NCBI GenBank assembly: GCA_017392525.1
Contig: JAFOVD010000053.1
Span: 43,929 to 107,928 of the forward strand
DNA from: Lachnospiraceae bacterium
Lineage (GTDB): Bacteria > Bacillota > Clostridia > Lachnospirales > Lachnospiraceae
DNA length: 64,000 nt
Direction of reading: 5' to 3'
Positions within the stretch are counted from its first letter, which is position 1; the number at the start of each line of letters is the position of its first letter. A program made the translations under genes and the position numbers. Positions 1-8,622 of the stretch are shown here, piece by piece. A model generated the notes under the pieces. That model did not search any database. It saw only the letters and a program-made list of their open reading frames with translations, and had not been told where the DNA came from.

Positions 1-690
1 GTACATGTTAAGCCTGCAGAAGGAAATGTACTGAATTCTCTCGGCAAAACATTTGCAAGTAGAGATTTCCGTATATTTGTAGCATCCGATATCTGCTATT
101 GGGTGGCAATTACGATGTTCCAATCAGGATTGACATTCTTTATTACATCATTGATGAAGTTGCCGGAAACAATGAATACGATTCTTTTTTTAGGTATGAC
201 ATTTTTATCTGTACTTTGCTATGTACCGGTTAATAAACTTGCCGGAAAATTTGCAAAGAAAACTTTAATTACATTTGCGTTCTGCCAGTTTGCAGCGGTT
301 TATTTGCTGACTGCATTTTCCAGAGGAACAACTGGAACAAATGACGGAATGATTTTTGGTATTTTGATTATGGTATTTGCAGCTCTTCCAATGGCAATTC
401 TAGGTATTTTACCTCAGACTGTTGTTGCGGATATTGCAAAGGCAAATGAAATTGAAACAGGTGAAAACCGAGATGGTATGTTCTTTGCTGCACGTACATT
501 TTCTATGAAGTTAGGTCAGTCAGTTGCAGCACTTTTATTCACAAGTCTTGGAACAATTGGACGTGCACAGGGAACGGGCTATCGTATTGCTGCAGTTTCC
601 TCCTGCATTCTTTGTACACTAGCAGCTGTTCTTCTTCGTTTCTATAATGAGAAGAAGATTATGGCTACTCTTGGCGAGCCAGAAAGGTAG
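1..690 (+). CDS. MFS/GPH-type sugar:cation symporter, 3' part
   Basis: The reading frame is open from the first base, so the gene starts outside the window and only about 229 C-terminal residues are present. The protein has several hydrophobic segments separated by short basic loops and ends in a charged tail, as in melibiose-carrier-like (GPH, MFS_2) symporters that import glycosides with H+ or Na+. The segment preceding the GTG at 103 reads smoothly in frame (ASRDFRIFVASDICYW), which is typical of the middle cytoplasmic loop and the start of the second half of the transporter. The substrate cannot be told. The convergent AraC regulator next to it may or may not be related. Confidence 0.75.
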   Translation, partial: VHVKPAEGNVLNSLGKTFASRDFRIFVASDICYWVAITMFQSGLTFFITSLMKLPETMNTILFLGMTFLSVLCYVPVNKLAGKFAKKTLITFAFCQFAAVYLLTAFSRGTTGTNDGMIFGILIMVFAALPMAILGILPQTVVADIAKANEIETGENRDGMFFAARTFSMKLGQSVAALLFTSLGTIGRAQGTGYRIAAVSSCILCTLAAVLLRFYNEKKIMATLGEPER

Positions 691-772
691 GTTTTCACGA
701 AACGTGTAAATCTCTTTCTAGATACATACTCATACTTAATTCCCATGTTGTATAGCAGATGCTACACAACGA

Positions 773-808
773 AAGAGGAGCTGTGATTGTTGGTTCACAG
801 CTCCTCTT
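773..808. terminator. Bidirectional terminator between symporter and AraC gene
   Basis: A perfect 14-base stem (773-786 with 795-808) encloses an 8-base loop between convergent genes. A U-rich run follows on the plus strand and an A-rich run precedes it, so it can serve both. A second, weaker hairpin lies just upstream at about 747-770. Confidence 0.8.
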
Positions 809-811
809 ATT

Positions 812-1618
812 TTAGTTGTCCAGTTCGGCACGTAATTGGTTTCGATACTCTCTGGGACTCATTCTATATACGTCTAAAAATGCCCGGTTAAAGGTTCTCT
901 GGCTTTCAAAACCGGCATTCATATAAGCTTCTGTAATTGTCTGATTTGTATATTTCAGCAAATGCACGACGTGTCGAAGTCGCGTATGATTTAGGTACCT
1001 GTTAAAATTAGTGTGAAATGTTCCGGAGAAGATTCGTGATAGTGTATAGGGACTAACGTATAAATCTTCTGCCATTGACGTTAGAGTAATGTTTTCGGTA
1101 AAATGTCTGGCAATATATTCTACAACGCGATCAATAATATCGTTGGATTCAGAACCGGTCTTATCAATCATAGTGTAGTATGGCAATGCACGAGCCAGAA
1201 CGATTTGTACATAAGCCTGTCTTGCGATATCGGTGTATGCATTTGGTTCGCCGGGAGTGATTTTTGTCATTCCGTAGACAATATCAGGATGAACATTTTC
1301 GGATTTGATTACCGGATTCTCCGGGCGACTCTGCTGTAATGTTGGTAGAAGTAGTCCACTCAGAGCAGGGTTAGCAACCAGGTGAATGGCATAGTTTCTG
1401 CCCGGAGTAAATACCTGCTCATGGTGAATCATATCCGGAAATACCATTGCAAAATCACCGGCCTCCATGTGATATAGCTCTTGTTGAATCCCAAGTTCCA
1501 ATGTACCTTCGGTTACATAGATGCATTCCAAAGCGCTTAGGATGCGAGGTGGTTGATGTACAGATTTTTTACGATATAACTGGAATTCTTCTGTATTATT
1601 TTTGTATTCTGTAAACAT
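812..1618 (-). CDS. AraC family transcriptional regulator
   Basis: A 268-residue protein with an N-terminal cupin-like sensing domain (about residues 15-140, with a GDFAMVFPDMIHHEQ segment typical of the AraC_binding fold) and a C-terminal double helix-turn-helix domain (about 160-262). The signature TITEAYMNAGFESQRTFNRA followed by MSPREYR marks the second HTH of the AraC/XylS family. Such proteins usually activate sugar-uptake or catabolic genes when they bind a ligand. It is convergent with the symporter and divergent from the polymerase gene. The effector and targets are not visible, but control of the neighbouring transporter is plausible. Confidence 0.9.
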   Translation of the reverse strand: MFTEYKNNTEEFQLYRKKSVHQPPRILSALECIYVTEGTLELGIQQELYHMEAGDFAMVFPDMIHHEQVFTPGRNYAIHLVANPALSGLLLPTLQQSRPENPVIKSENVHPDIVYGMTKITPGEPNAYTDIARQAYVQIVLARALPYYTMIDKTGSESNDIIDRVVEYIARHFTENITLTSMAEDLYVSPYTLSRIFSGTFHTNFNRYLNHTRLRHVVHLLKYTNQTITEAYMNAGFESQRTFNRAFLDVYRMSPREYRNQLRAELDN

Positions 1619-1722
1619 GTCTATACTCCATATGTATTTATGTCTTGTGGAAATGATACATTTCTTATAAATTCAACATATATCATACAACCAAAAATGA
1701 TGAAAAAGCAAGATTTGTCCAG

Positions 1723-1751
1723 TTGAGAAAATCAAACGTATGTTCTATAAT
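1723..1751 (+). promoter_or_regulatory. SOS-type promoter with LexA box in the spacer
   Basis: A sigma-A promoter, TTGAGA (1723-1728), 17-base spacer, TATAAT (1746-1751), lies 29 bases before the Y-family polymerase gene. The spacer end carries CAAACGTATGTTCT (1733-1746), matching 12 of 14 positions of the Gram-positive LexA (DinR) consensus CGAACRNRYGTTYC. Repressor bound here would block RNA polymerase directly. This predicts DNA-damage induction of the polymerase and the small gene behind it. Confidence 0.7.
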
Positions 1752-1780
1752 ATAGATAATTATTTTGGAAGGGAGTAACC

Positions 1781-3289
1781 ATGGATAGAATAAGACAATA
1801 TATCTGTATCGATTTGAAATCATTTTACGCATCTGTGGAATGTGAGGATATGGGATATGATTCACTATCTACCAATCTGGTTGTTGCAGATCCAACCAGA
1901 ACGGAGAAGACGATATGTCTAGCAGTTTCACCGGCATTAAAGGTTTATGGTATTCCCGGACGAGCCAGACTTTTTGAAGTGGTCCAGGCTGTGAAGCAGA
2001 TTAATAGAGCCAGACTCTATAGGACGAAAGATGGAACCTTTCACGGGAAGTCTGTAGATGCAAGAGAATTGGCGGAGGATCCGGGGTTAGAACTTGATTA
2101 TGTAGTGGCTCCGCCACGGATGGCGAAATATATTGAGGTTAGTGCAAAAATCTATCGTATTTACTTAAAATATGTAGCACCTGAAGATATTCATGTCTAC
2201 TCCATTGACGAAGTTTTCATGGATGTAACTTCCTACTTAAGGGCATATGAGATGACAGCCCATGAGCTTGCGAAGAAGATGATACATGAGGTACTCAGGG
2301 AAACCGGAATAACAGCAACTGCAGGAATAGGTACCAATCCGTATCTGGCTAAAGTTGCAATGGATATAGTTGCAAAACATATCCCGGCAGATGAGGAAGG
2401 GGTTCGTATCGCAGAACTGGATGAGATGAGTTATCGACAGATTTTGTGGAATCATACACCACTGACAGATTTTTGGCGAGTTGGACCGGGATATCGAAGA
2501 CAACTGGAGTCTAAGGGAATGTATACCATGGGGGATGTGGCCCGATGTTCCGTAGAGAATGAGGAAATTCTGTACCAGATGTTTGGGGTTAATGCAGAAC
2601 TTCTGATTGATCATGCCTGGGGATATGAACCCTGCGGAATTCAACAGATTAAGGAGTATCGTCCAGAGGAGAACAGTGTAGGGACCGGGCAGGTGCTGCA
2701 ATGCGCATATACTGCAGAGAAGGGACGTTTGATTGTAAAAGAGATGACAGATCTGTTGGTTCTGGATTTAGTGGATAAGGGATTAACAACAGACCAAGTG
2801 GTGTTGACAGTTGGTTATGATGTTGAGAATCTTACAGATGTAGAGCGACGAAAGAATTATCACGGGGAGGTATATCGGGATCATTATGGAAGATTGATTC
2901 CAAAGCATGCTCATGGAACGGCAAATATAGGAGAACATACGAATTCAACTAAAAAGATTATGGAGGCAATGGTTAGTCTTTATGATCGAATTGTTGATGT
3001 AAACCTGTTGGTTCGACGGATTACAATTACTGCAAATCACACGATTTTGGAAAGTGATATTGAGAAGGAGGTTTCTTATGAGCAGATGAGTTTATTTACG
3101 GATTATGCGGAAGAAGAGGCCAAAGCAGAGTCAATAAAACAGGATATGGAGAAAGAGCGAAAAGTGCAGGAGGCCATACTGGATATTCAGAAGCGCTATG
3201 GTAAAAATGCTTTGTTAAAGGGGATGAATTTGGAAGAAGGTGCTATGACAAAGGAGCGTAACAAGCAGATAGGAGGTCATAAAGCATAA
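1781..3289 (+). CDS. Y-family DNA polymerase (UvrX/ImpB-MucB-SamB type)
   Basis: A 502-residue translesion polymerase. The N-terminal [13 protein letters not shown] carries the first catalytic aspartate and the steric residues of the Y family; the second catalytic patch is [12 protein letters not shown] (about residue 143-154), where SIDE is characteristic. A HhH/thumb region and a little-finger domain follow, and the C-terminus is a charged, probably coiled extension. The long insertion near residues 75-100 separates it from classical DinB and is common in the clostridial UvrX-like branch. It presumably copies damaged DNA during the SOS response, consistent with the LexA box in its promoter. 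It overlaps the next gene by one base (TAATG), so the two are cotranslated. Confidence 0.9.
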   Translation: MDRIRQYICIDLKSFYASVECEDMGYDSLSTNLVVADPTRTEKTICLAVSPALKVYGIPGRARLFEVVQAVKQINRARLYRTKDGTFHGKSVDARELAEDPGLELDYVVAPPRMAKYIEVSAKIYRIYLKYVAPEDIHVYSIDEVFMDVTSYLRAYEMTAHELAKKMIHEVLRETGITATAGIGTNPYLAKVAMDIVAKHIPADEEGVRIAELDEMSYRQILWNHTPLTDFWRVGPGYRRQLESKGMYTMGDVARCSVENEEILYQMFGVNAELLIDHAWGYEPCGIQQIKEYRPEENSVGTGQVLQCAYTAEKGRLIVKEMTDLLVLDLVDKGLTTDQVVLTVGYDVENLTDVERRKNYHGEVYRDHYGRLIPKHAHGTANIGEHTNSTKKIMEAMVSLYDRIVDVNLLVRRITITANHTILESDIEKEVSYEQMSLFTDYAEEEAKAESIKQDMEKERKVQEAILDIQKRYGKNALLKGMNLEEGAMTKERNKQIGGHKA

Positions 3290-3501
3290 TGTCAGAAAAG
3301 GATGAGGTATATCGAAAATACGGAGATATTATAGAACTCTCGCATCATGTGTCGAAAGTACATCCCAAGATGTCTCTGGAAAAGAGAGCGGCACAATTTG
3401 CTCCTTTTGCGGCTTTAACGGGGTATGAAGGGGCAATCGAGGAAACTGCAAGAAAAGTAGTGGAAGAAGTAGAGAAAAATTATGGACGGGATATGCTATA
3501 A
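3289..3501 (+). CDS. Small YolD-like partner of the Y-family polymerase
   Basis: A 70-residue protein that starts on the last base of the polymerase stop codon. The core [21 protein letters not shown] is a motif found in small proteins encoded directly after Y-family polymerases in many Clostridia, often called YolD-like. No enzymatic motif is visible. By position and predicted coregulation through the LexA box it probably helps or restrains the polymerase; this is inference. Family assignment is from memory of the motif and context. Confidence 0.7.
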   Translation: MSEKDEVYRKYGDIIELSHHVSKVHPKMSLEKRAAQFAPFAALTGYEGAIEETARKVVEEVEKNYGRDML

Positions 3502-3525
3502 TGGTGCAAAGGAGAGGTATAGTGT

Positions 3526-4641
3526 ATGGAAAAGAATAAAAAAAGAGAGCGAATTATTGTCCGGACAAGTGTAATAGGGATTATAGCGAATGTGTTATTA
3601 GCTGCAACCAAGGCTATTATAGGTGTTCTGAGTAATTCTATTGCCATTACCCTTGATGCCGTTAATAATTTGAGTGATGGATTTTCATCGATTGTTACAG
3701 TAATTGGTACAAAATTGTCCAACAAACCGGCAGATAAAAAACATCCTTTTGGATATGGCCGTACAGAGTATTTGAGTACGATGGTTATTTCATTGGTAAT
3801 ATTATATGCAGGCTTGACATCACTGATAGAATCCATTAAGAAGATTATTTATCCATCCAAGCCGGAATATACAGCAATTACGTTACTGGTTATTGTTATC
3901 GCTGTTTTGGTGAAGATTGTGCTGGGCGTATATGTAAAGCGAACAGGAGATGCGGTAAACAGTGGTTCGCTTCAGGCATCCGGTCAGGATGCAATTATGG
4001 ATGCCGTCATTTCAGCATCTACACTGGTTGCAGCAGGTGTGTATCTTATGTTTCATGTCAGTCTTGAGGCATATCTTGGAGCAATGATTGCTGTGATTAT
4101 TCTGAAGGCAGGATATGACATGCTTGCGGAGACAATCAGTAAGATTCTTGGAGAACGAGCAGATAGTGAATTGACAAAGTCTATTAAACAATCTATTGCA
4201 AAGATTCCGGGAGTACAGGGAGCATATGATTTGCTTTTGGATAATTACGGACCTGAGCGATTATTGGCATCGGTTCATATTGAGGTCTGTGATACTCTGA
4301 CAGCAGGAGATATAGATAATATTACACGTGAAATTCAGACCAGGGTTTTTCGTGAATACAATGTTGTGATTACAGCCGTATCGGTTTATTCTGTAAATAC
4401 GAGAGATGAGCATGTGGTTGCTGTAAGAGAAGAGGTTTCTAAGATTTGTATGAGTTTTGAGGGAATCTTGCAGATGCATGGATTCTATCTCAATGAGGAA
4501 ATAAAGATGATGACCTTTGACGTGGTTATTTCCTTCCAGGTTGATCGAAATAAGACTTATGAAGATTTGGAGGAAGAGCTGCTTAAGCGTTTCCCAGATT
4601 ATCAGTTTAATATTAATCTGGACGTGGATTTTTCGGATTAA
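3526..4641 (+). CDS. Cation diffusion facilitator, probably manganese exporter
   Basis: A 371-residue CDF protein with about six membrane helices (residues about 12-200) and a C-terminal cytoplasmic dimerisation domain (ZT_dimer, about 205-285), plus an extra C-terminal segment. The four metal ligands read as N47xxxD51 in helix 2 and D155xxxD159 in helix 5. Zinc CDFs carry H/D there, whereas the N-D/D-D set is characteristic of Mn-transporting members such as MntE. I therefore infer Mn2+ efflux coupled to proton entry. It follows the SOS pair by 24 bases and may be read through from that promoter. Confidence 0.85.
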   Translation: MEKNKKRERIIVRTSVIGIIANVLLAATKAIIGVLSNSIAITLDAVNNLSDGFSSIVTVIGTKLSNKPADKKHPFGYGRTEYLSTMVISLVILYAGLTSLIESIKKIIYPSKPEYTAITLLVIVIAVLVKIVLGVYVKRTGDAVNSGSLQASGQDAIMDAVISASTLVAAGVYLMFHVSLEAYLGAMIAVIILKAGYDMLAETISKILGERADSELTKSIKQSIAKIPGVQGAYDLLLDNYGPERLLASVHIEVCDTLTAGDIDNITREIQTRVFREYNVVITAVSVYSVNTRDEHVVAVREEVSKICMSFEGILQMHGFYLNEEIKMMTFDVVISFQVDRNKTYEDLEEELLKRFPDYQFNINLDVDFSD

Positions 4642-4668
4642 AGCTATAATCTGAAACGGGGGATGATT

Positions 4669-5010
4669 ATGGAGAAGAAAAAAGAAGATGGAAGGTTTAA
4701 GATAAGACATATTTTGAAGAGCAAGAAGTTTTGGATCGGTTTTATCTCGCTTATAGTGCTTGTTGCAGTGATTTTTCTGGTGACATATGTTGTGGGCTAT
4801 GAGAAGAGGCAGCAGGTGGCAGAGGAGATAAAGTCGCAGTGTAGTCGGGTGGAATCAGTCGAGGTTTCCGTCTTAAAGGATGCAAGAGATCGTAAGCGAC
4901 CGACATATGTGTTGAAAGTACCTGCGGATTTTTCAGAGGATGAGAGAAATCAAGTAGAGGAAATTGTTAAAGAACATTATAAAAAATACTACTATGTGTT
5001 CTATGAATAA
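4669..5010 (+). CDS. Single-span membrane protein of unknown function
   Basis: I chose the ATG at 4669 because the GGGGG ribosome site ends at 4662; the in-frame ATG at 4663 abuts it. The resulting 113 residues have a basic N-terminus, one membrane helix (about residues 22-45) and an outside domain of about 65 residues rich in charged residues. I do not recognise a family. It lies 27 bases after the CDF gene and ends before a strong terminator, so it probably shares that transcript. Confidence 0.65.
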   Translation: MEKKKEDGRFKIRHILKSKKFWIGFISLIVLVAVIFLVTYVVGYEKRQQVAEEIKSQCSRVESVEVSVLKDARDRKRPTYVLKVPADFSEDERNQVEEIVKEHYKKYYYVFYE

Positions 5011-5017
5011 AAGAGAG

Positions 5018-5060
5018 AAGGGCTGTCAATCTGAGGATTAACTCATTTTGACAGTCCTTT
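5018..5060 (+). terminator. Intrinsic terminator after the CDF transcript
   Basis: The arms 5018-5029 and 5048-5060 form a 12-base stem (GGCTGTCAA against TTGACAGTCC with a G-U pair), followed by a run of T. The loop is long (about 18 bases). Confidence 0.75.
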
Positions 5061-5099
5061 TTGAAAGTAAATTTTTAGGAATAGGTATTTTATTATAAG

Positions 5100-5789
5100 T
5101 TATAAATCATAACCGGTTTCCATCTGTCGAGAGATGGCGATTTCAAGGTTACAATTTCTACATCTCAGTTCATCAATCATTTTTTTCTCCTGAGAATCGT
5201 CTTTTAGTTCAATATTGTAACTAAGTTTGAATAGACTTCCCATGTTTGTGGTTTTTACATCCAAAAGGGAATGGGAGAGTGTGTATTTTTCAAATAAATC
5301 ATCAAATTGATCTGTGTAGTTTAAGTCTTCCGGAATTGTGATTTTTAGCAGCTTTACGGAAGATTTTGTCTCGCCGAAGTTAGAGAGGTTTAATACAGCA
5401 AATACGCATCCTAAAATCATGGCGAATAAAACTGCCAGTGTTAAATATCCCATTCCGGAGATAAGTCCGGTTGCCATGGCAAGAAAGATAATGGAGATTT
5501 CTTTGGCAGTACCCGGTGCAGAACGGAATCGTACCAGAGAGAAGGCACCTGCAACAGCGATACCTGCTCCAATATTACCATTTACCATCATGATTACAAC
5601 AGCAACGATTGCCGGTAAGGTAAAGAGTGTAATCAGGAAACTTTTTGTTGTGCGATTTCTATACGAGTATGTCGCTGCCAGAAATGCGCCGATCAGCAGG
5701 GATATGCATAGAACCATCAAAAACTTTTGAACGGAAATCGTTGTTGTAGTTGCGGAATCGAAGATCCCCTGAAATAAGGTTGAGAGCAT
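5100..5789 (-). CDS. DUF4956 membrane protein
   Basis: A 229-residue protein with four predicted membrane helices in the first 130 residues and a soluble C-terminal domain. The segment AGAFSLVRFRSAPGTAKEIS between helices is the conserved core of DUF4956. Such genes very often follow a VTC-domain polyphosphate polymerase gene, as here, and probably act with it at the membrane; the exact role is unknown. The start at 5789 is supported by AGAGGAGGA eight bases upstream, even though it lies 131 bases inside the end of the upstream gene. Confidence 0.85.
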   Translation of the reverse strand: MLSTLFQGIFDSATTTTISVQKFLMVLCISLLIGAFLAATYSYRNRTTKSFLITLFTLPAIVAVVIMMVNGNIGAGIAVAGAFSLVRFRSAPGTAKEISIIFLAMATGLISGMGYLTLAVLFAMILGCVFAVLNLSNFGETKSSVKLLKITIPEDLNYTDQFDDLFEKYTLSHSLLDVKTTNMGSLFKLSYNIELKDDSQEKKMIDELRCRNCNLEIAISRQMETGYDL

Positions 5790-6498
5790 AATTGTTTTCC
5801 TCCTCTAATGCTTCTTTTAATATGGTTTTATATGCCATACCATATTTTGAAAATGAAGTTTTATAAAGTTTTTCTTCAGATAATATTTGAACAAACCACA
5901 GTGGGATGGCTCCTCCGGCCTTTACTTCCATGAGAACCTGTCCCGGTTTAAGTAATGGTTCGCCACCGATATAAGATGTTAGATTTACATCGGTATTTCG
6001 CCATAGAATATTTTGATCAAAAGTAATACGGAATTCATGATCATCTATGGCGTAGTAAGCTTCACGATCATAGGATAGAAGCACCCGTGGAATAAGGGTT
6101 TCATAACGCTTCTTTGTATAGTCAATCTCAGCCTCAATCTGGTTGTTTAGAACCTTTTGATGGTTGAGTAGATAACTCATAGCATCACTCTCTGTCATAC
6201 GTATACGACGTTTATAGACAACGCCTTTAAATTTCTTTTTCAGTTCAATGAAAACCATGGTATCACAATCGGCAAGTCCATAACTTCTAATACGGAGTTT
6301 TTCTTTGTAGAGCGGCTTATCCAGCGAACGACGGATAAGTAAGAAATCAGGAGTATCAAAGTATAGACTGAGATTTGTGTTTCGCCCGTGCTCATCTGCA
6401 CGCATATGTTCGGACATCTTCTGAAGTACAGATACGTATTGTTCTTGTGAGAGCATGTATTTGATTTCGTATCTTTTGAAAATCATTTGATCTGCCAT
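5659..6498 (-). CDS. VTC-domain polyphosphate polymerase-like protein
   Basis: A 279-residue protein that is almost entirely a VTC domain. Lysine- and arginine-rich beta strands line a tunnel in this fold: YEIKYMLS near the start, LRIRSYG, FIELKKKFKGVVYKRR, and the acidic LMEVKAGG that binds metal. In eukaryotes this domain makes polyphosphate from ATP, and bacterial members are assigned the same activity by homology. The ATG at 6498 is preferred over 6504 because GGAG sits seven bases upstream. The last 43 or so residues overlap the DUF4956 gene in another frame, unusually long for a coupled pair. It has its own predicted promoter region after the histidine kinase terminator. Confidence 0.85.
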   Translation of the reverse strand: MADQMIFKRYEIKYMLSQEQYVSVLQKMSEHMRADEHGRNTNLSLYFDTPDFLLIRRSLDKPLYKEKLRIRSYGLADCDTMVFIELKKKFKGVVYKRRIRMTESDAMSYLLNHQKVLNNQIEAEIDYTKKRYETLIPRVLLSYDREAYYAIDDHEFRITFDQNILWRNTDVNLTSYIGGEPLLKPGQVLMEVKAGGAIPLWFVQILSEEKLYKTSFSKYGMAYKTILKEALEEENNYALNLISGDLRFRNYNNDFRSKVFDGSMHIPADRRISGSDILV

Positions 6499-6536
6499 AA
6501 GCATTCTCCTTTACGTGTTGCTTTCTTTATGGGTAT

Positions 6537-6599
6537 GTTATCAGCCAAACCTTAAAGAAAATTTAAAAAATAGGAGAAAGAATGTGAAGAAAATGTAAA
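6537..6599 (-). promoter_or_regulatory. Candidate PhoP/OmpR-type operator for the VTC genes
   Basis: Read on the minus strand, TTTACA (6594-6599) and TTCACA (6583-6588) are 11 bases apart, and TTTAAA (6562-6567) and TTTAAG (6551-6556) continue with the same period. A possible -10 GATAAC lies at 6537-6542. The pattern of TT(A/T/C)ACA direct repeats at 11-base phase is that bound by PhoP of Bacillus and is general for OmpR-family dimers. The OmpR-type regulator encoded just upstream is the obvious candidate ligand. The inner pair deviates from consensus. Confidence 0.45.
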
Positions 6600-6621
6600 A
6601 AGTGTCTATTGTAATAAAAAG

Positions 6622-6643
6622 AGCGGTGCCTTAAAGCACCGCT
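6622..6643 (-). terminator. Terminator overlapping the histidine kinase stop codon
   Basis: The arms 6622-6629 and 6636-6643 (AGCGGTGC/GCACCGCT) form an 8-base GC-rich stem with a 6-base loop, followed on the minus strand by CTTTTTATT. The kinase stop codon TAA (6631-6633) lies in the loop, so coding sequence forms one arm. Confidence 0.85.
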
Positions 6644-7914
6644 GTAAATAGGATGGAGTTGCCATCTTTCGATTCTGCATGTATTTTTCCTTTGTGAGCA
6701 TGGACAATTGCCTGTACGACAGAGAGCCCGATACCATGTCCTCCGGTTTTGGAATTTCGCGAGGTATCATTTCTATAAAAACGTTCAAAAAGCATATCAA
6801 GATTACCCGGGGTAAGAGATCCGGGGGTTACTGTATTGTAAACTTTTAATATTCTGCTTTTGCCGGATTCCTGGAGAGAAACAGAGATTTCTCCACCTTC
6901 GTTGGAGTATTTTAAGGCGTTATCCACAAGAAGAGACACCATCTGTTGAATCATACTGATATCACCACGATAGGAAATATCAGGTTTAATATCAAAGCGG
7001 AGTACTTTGCCCTTTGCTTCAGCAACAGAGGAAAAGGAATCGACAGTCTCAGATACAATTTCACTCATAGAGAAGTCGCTGATAGAAAGATGCGATCCTT
7101 CTTCATCCATGCGGGATAGGAAAACCAGCTTTTCTGTGAGGGAGGACAAACGTTTAATCTGACGTTTTGTACTAATGGTCCATTCAGACTCCCCATTTTC
7201 CAGTTCGATTACTTCTGTATTAGCATCGATGATTGCAAGCGGTGTTTTGATTTCGTGACTTGCATCAGTGATAAATCTTTTCTGCTTCTCGTAACTTTCA
7301 GCCATAGGTCGTACAGCCAATCTGGATAGGAAGAGCACAAGTAGAAATACTAACGCTGCTCCAAGTGCGCTAACGCCAATGGAAGCATAGAGGAAGGAGC
7401 GGAAATTATTTAAGTCGTTACTACAATCCAGGAAAATATACATCGTACATTCATTGCCGTCAGAGTCCTTCACGGTTGTAGTAATGTATTTGTAATCACC
7501 TAGAAATCCGCTTTCACTGGAGGAAGCAAACAAGTCTTTAGCCATGTAAGATGCTTCCGAAAAGCTGATGGCGGCAATATGATCGACATTTACAGTAGTG
7601 ACGGTACCGTTAGAGTCAAAGGTAACCGTAAAATATCGTGTGTTAAAAGGAGTTTCTTCATTGATACCGTTCTTCTTTTTGAAGTCATCATTATCCGGTG
7701 GTGTCTGCGTCGAGCCATCGCCAGTGGATGGCGTGGAGGGAGCATTGGTGCCAAAACTTCCATCGTACATGGATAGGACGGTAAGCTTGGCATCTGACGC
7801 CTTCATGATGTCATTGTAGTTAAAGATATTAATTGTCGTCATGATACTTGATAAAACCAGGATGACGGACATCATGGTGATGAGGATGAATTTTCGACGT
7901 AGTGATTTAATCAT
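6631..7914 (-). CDS. Two-component sensor histidine kinase
   Basis: A 427-residue membrane kinase: helix 1 at about residues 10-32, an outside sensor region of about 140 residues that includes a low-complexity Thr/Pro/Asp stretch (about 55-80), helix 2 at about 176-198, then HisKA with the phospho-acceptor H220 (SHEIKTPLA) and a HATPase_c domain with the N box (VDNALKYS) and G box (GGHGIGLSVV). There is no PAS or HAMP of clear type. It overlaps the regulator gene by four bases (ATGA), so the two are coupled. The stimulus is unknown; the genes downstream suggest a link to phosphate or polyphosphate. Confidence 0.95.
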   Translation of the reverse strand: MIKSLRRKFILITMMSVILVLSSIMTTINIFNYNDIMKASDAKLTVLSMYDGSFGTNAPSTPSTGDGSTQTPPDNDDFKKKNGINEETPFNTRYFTVTFDSNGTVTTVNVDHIAAISFSEASYMAKDLFASSSESGFLGDYKYITTTVKDSDGNECTMYIFLDCSNDLNNFRSFLYASIGVSALGAALVFLLVLFLSRLAVRPMAESYEKQKRFITDASHEIKTPLAIIDANTEVIELENGESEWTISTKRQIKRLSSLTEKLVFLSRMDEEGSHLSISDFSMSEIVSETVDSFSSVAEAKGKVLRFDIKPDISYRGDISMIQQMVSLLVDNALKYSNEGGEISVSLQESGKSRILKVYNTVTPGSLTPGNLDMLFERFYRNDTSRNSKTGGHGIGLSVVQAIVHAHKGKIHAESKDGNSILFTAVL

Positions 7915-8591
7915 TTCTTTTCCTCCGCTACAAGGGAGTAGCCGACATTTCTTGTTGCTTTAATCTGTACAGTGGAATGGAGCCCTGTAAATTTTTTTCG
8001 TAAATAGGAGATGTAGACCCAGACAACATTGAGTTCTGTTTCTGTATCATATCCCCAGATTTTATCCATAAATAAATCCGGAGAGATAACTTGTCCCGGA
8101 TTTGCCATCAACATTTCTAACATCTGGAACTCTTTGCTTGTTAGGCGAATGGATTCATTCTGACAGCTCAATTGATAAGTGGAACGATTAAGGGAGAGGT
8201 CACCGAATTTCAAGATGGAATCAGTGACGTCACCGGTTCGTCTGGTCAATGCGCGAACTCTTGCAAGTAATTCCTTCATAGCAAAAGGTTTTGTGAGGTA
8301 GTCATCAGCTCCTAAATCAAGTCCGGTTACCTTGTCATCAATTTCGGATTTTGCAGTTAAAAGAAGTATTGGAACAGCATTGCCTTCTGCTCGAATCTTC
8401 TTAAGTACAGTAAGGCCGTCCATCTTGGGCATCATGATATCCAAAATGACGGCATCATATATTTCCGACTGCAGATAGTCATAGGCATCCTGGCCGTCAT
8501 AGACAGCATCTACAGAATAATTATTGTGCTTTAAAATCGTTGTAAGAGCATTTGACATCTCACGCTCGTCTTCGGCTAATAAAACTCGCAT
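7911..8591 (-). CDS. OmpR-family response regulator
   Basis: A 226-residue regulator: receiver domain (residues 1-115) with acidic D8, phospho-acceptor D51 (VILDIMMPKMDG) and K in LTKPFA, followed by a winged-helix Trans_reg_C domain (about 127-222) ending in the usual TRNVGYSL. I start at 8591 (MRVLLAEDE) because GGAGGGAGA lies just upstream; an earlier in-frame ATG at 8684 would fall in the phoH terminator. It pairs with the kinase and probably controls the VTC/DUF4956 genes and its own operon. Confidence 0.95.
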   Translation of the reverse strand: MRVLLAEDEREMSNALTTILKHNNYSVDAVYDGQDAYDYLQSEIYDAVILDIMMPKMDGLTVLKKIRAEGNAVPILLLTAKSEIDDKVTGLDLGADDYLTKPFAMKELLARVRALTRRTGDVTDSILKFGDLSLNRSTYQLSCQNESIRLTSKEFQMLEMLMANPGQVISPDLFMDKIWGYDTETELNVVWVYISYLRKKFTGLHSTVQIKATRNVGYSLVAEEKK

Positions 8592-8622
8592 AGGGTCTCC
8601 CTCCGTAATAAATGGATTTTCT

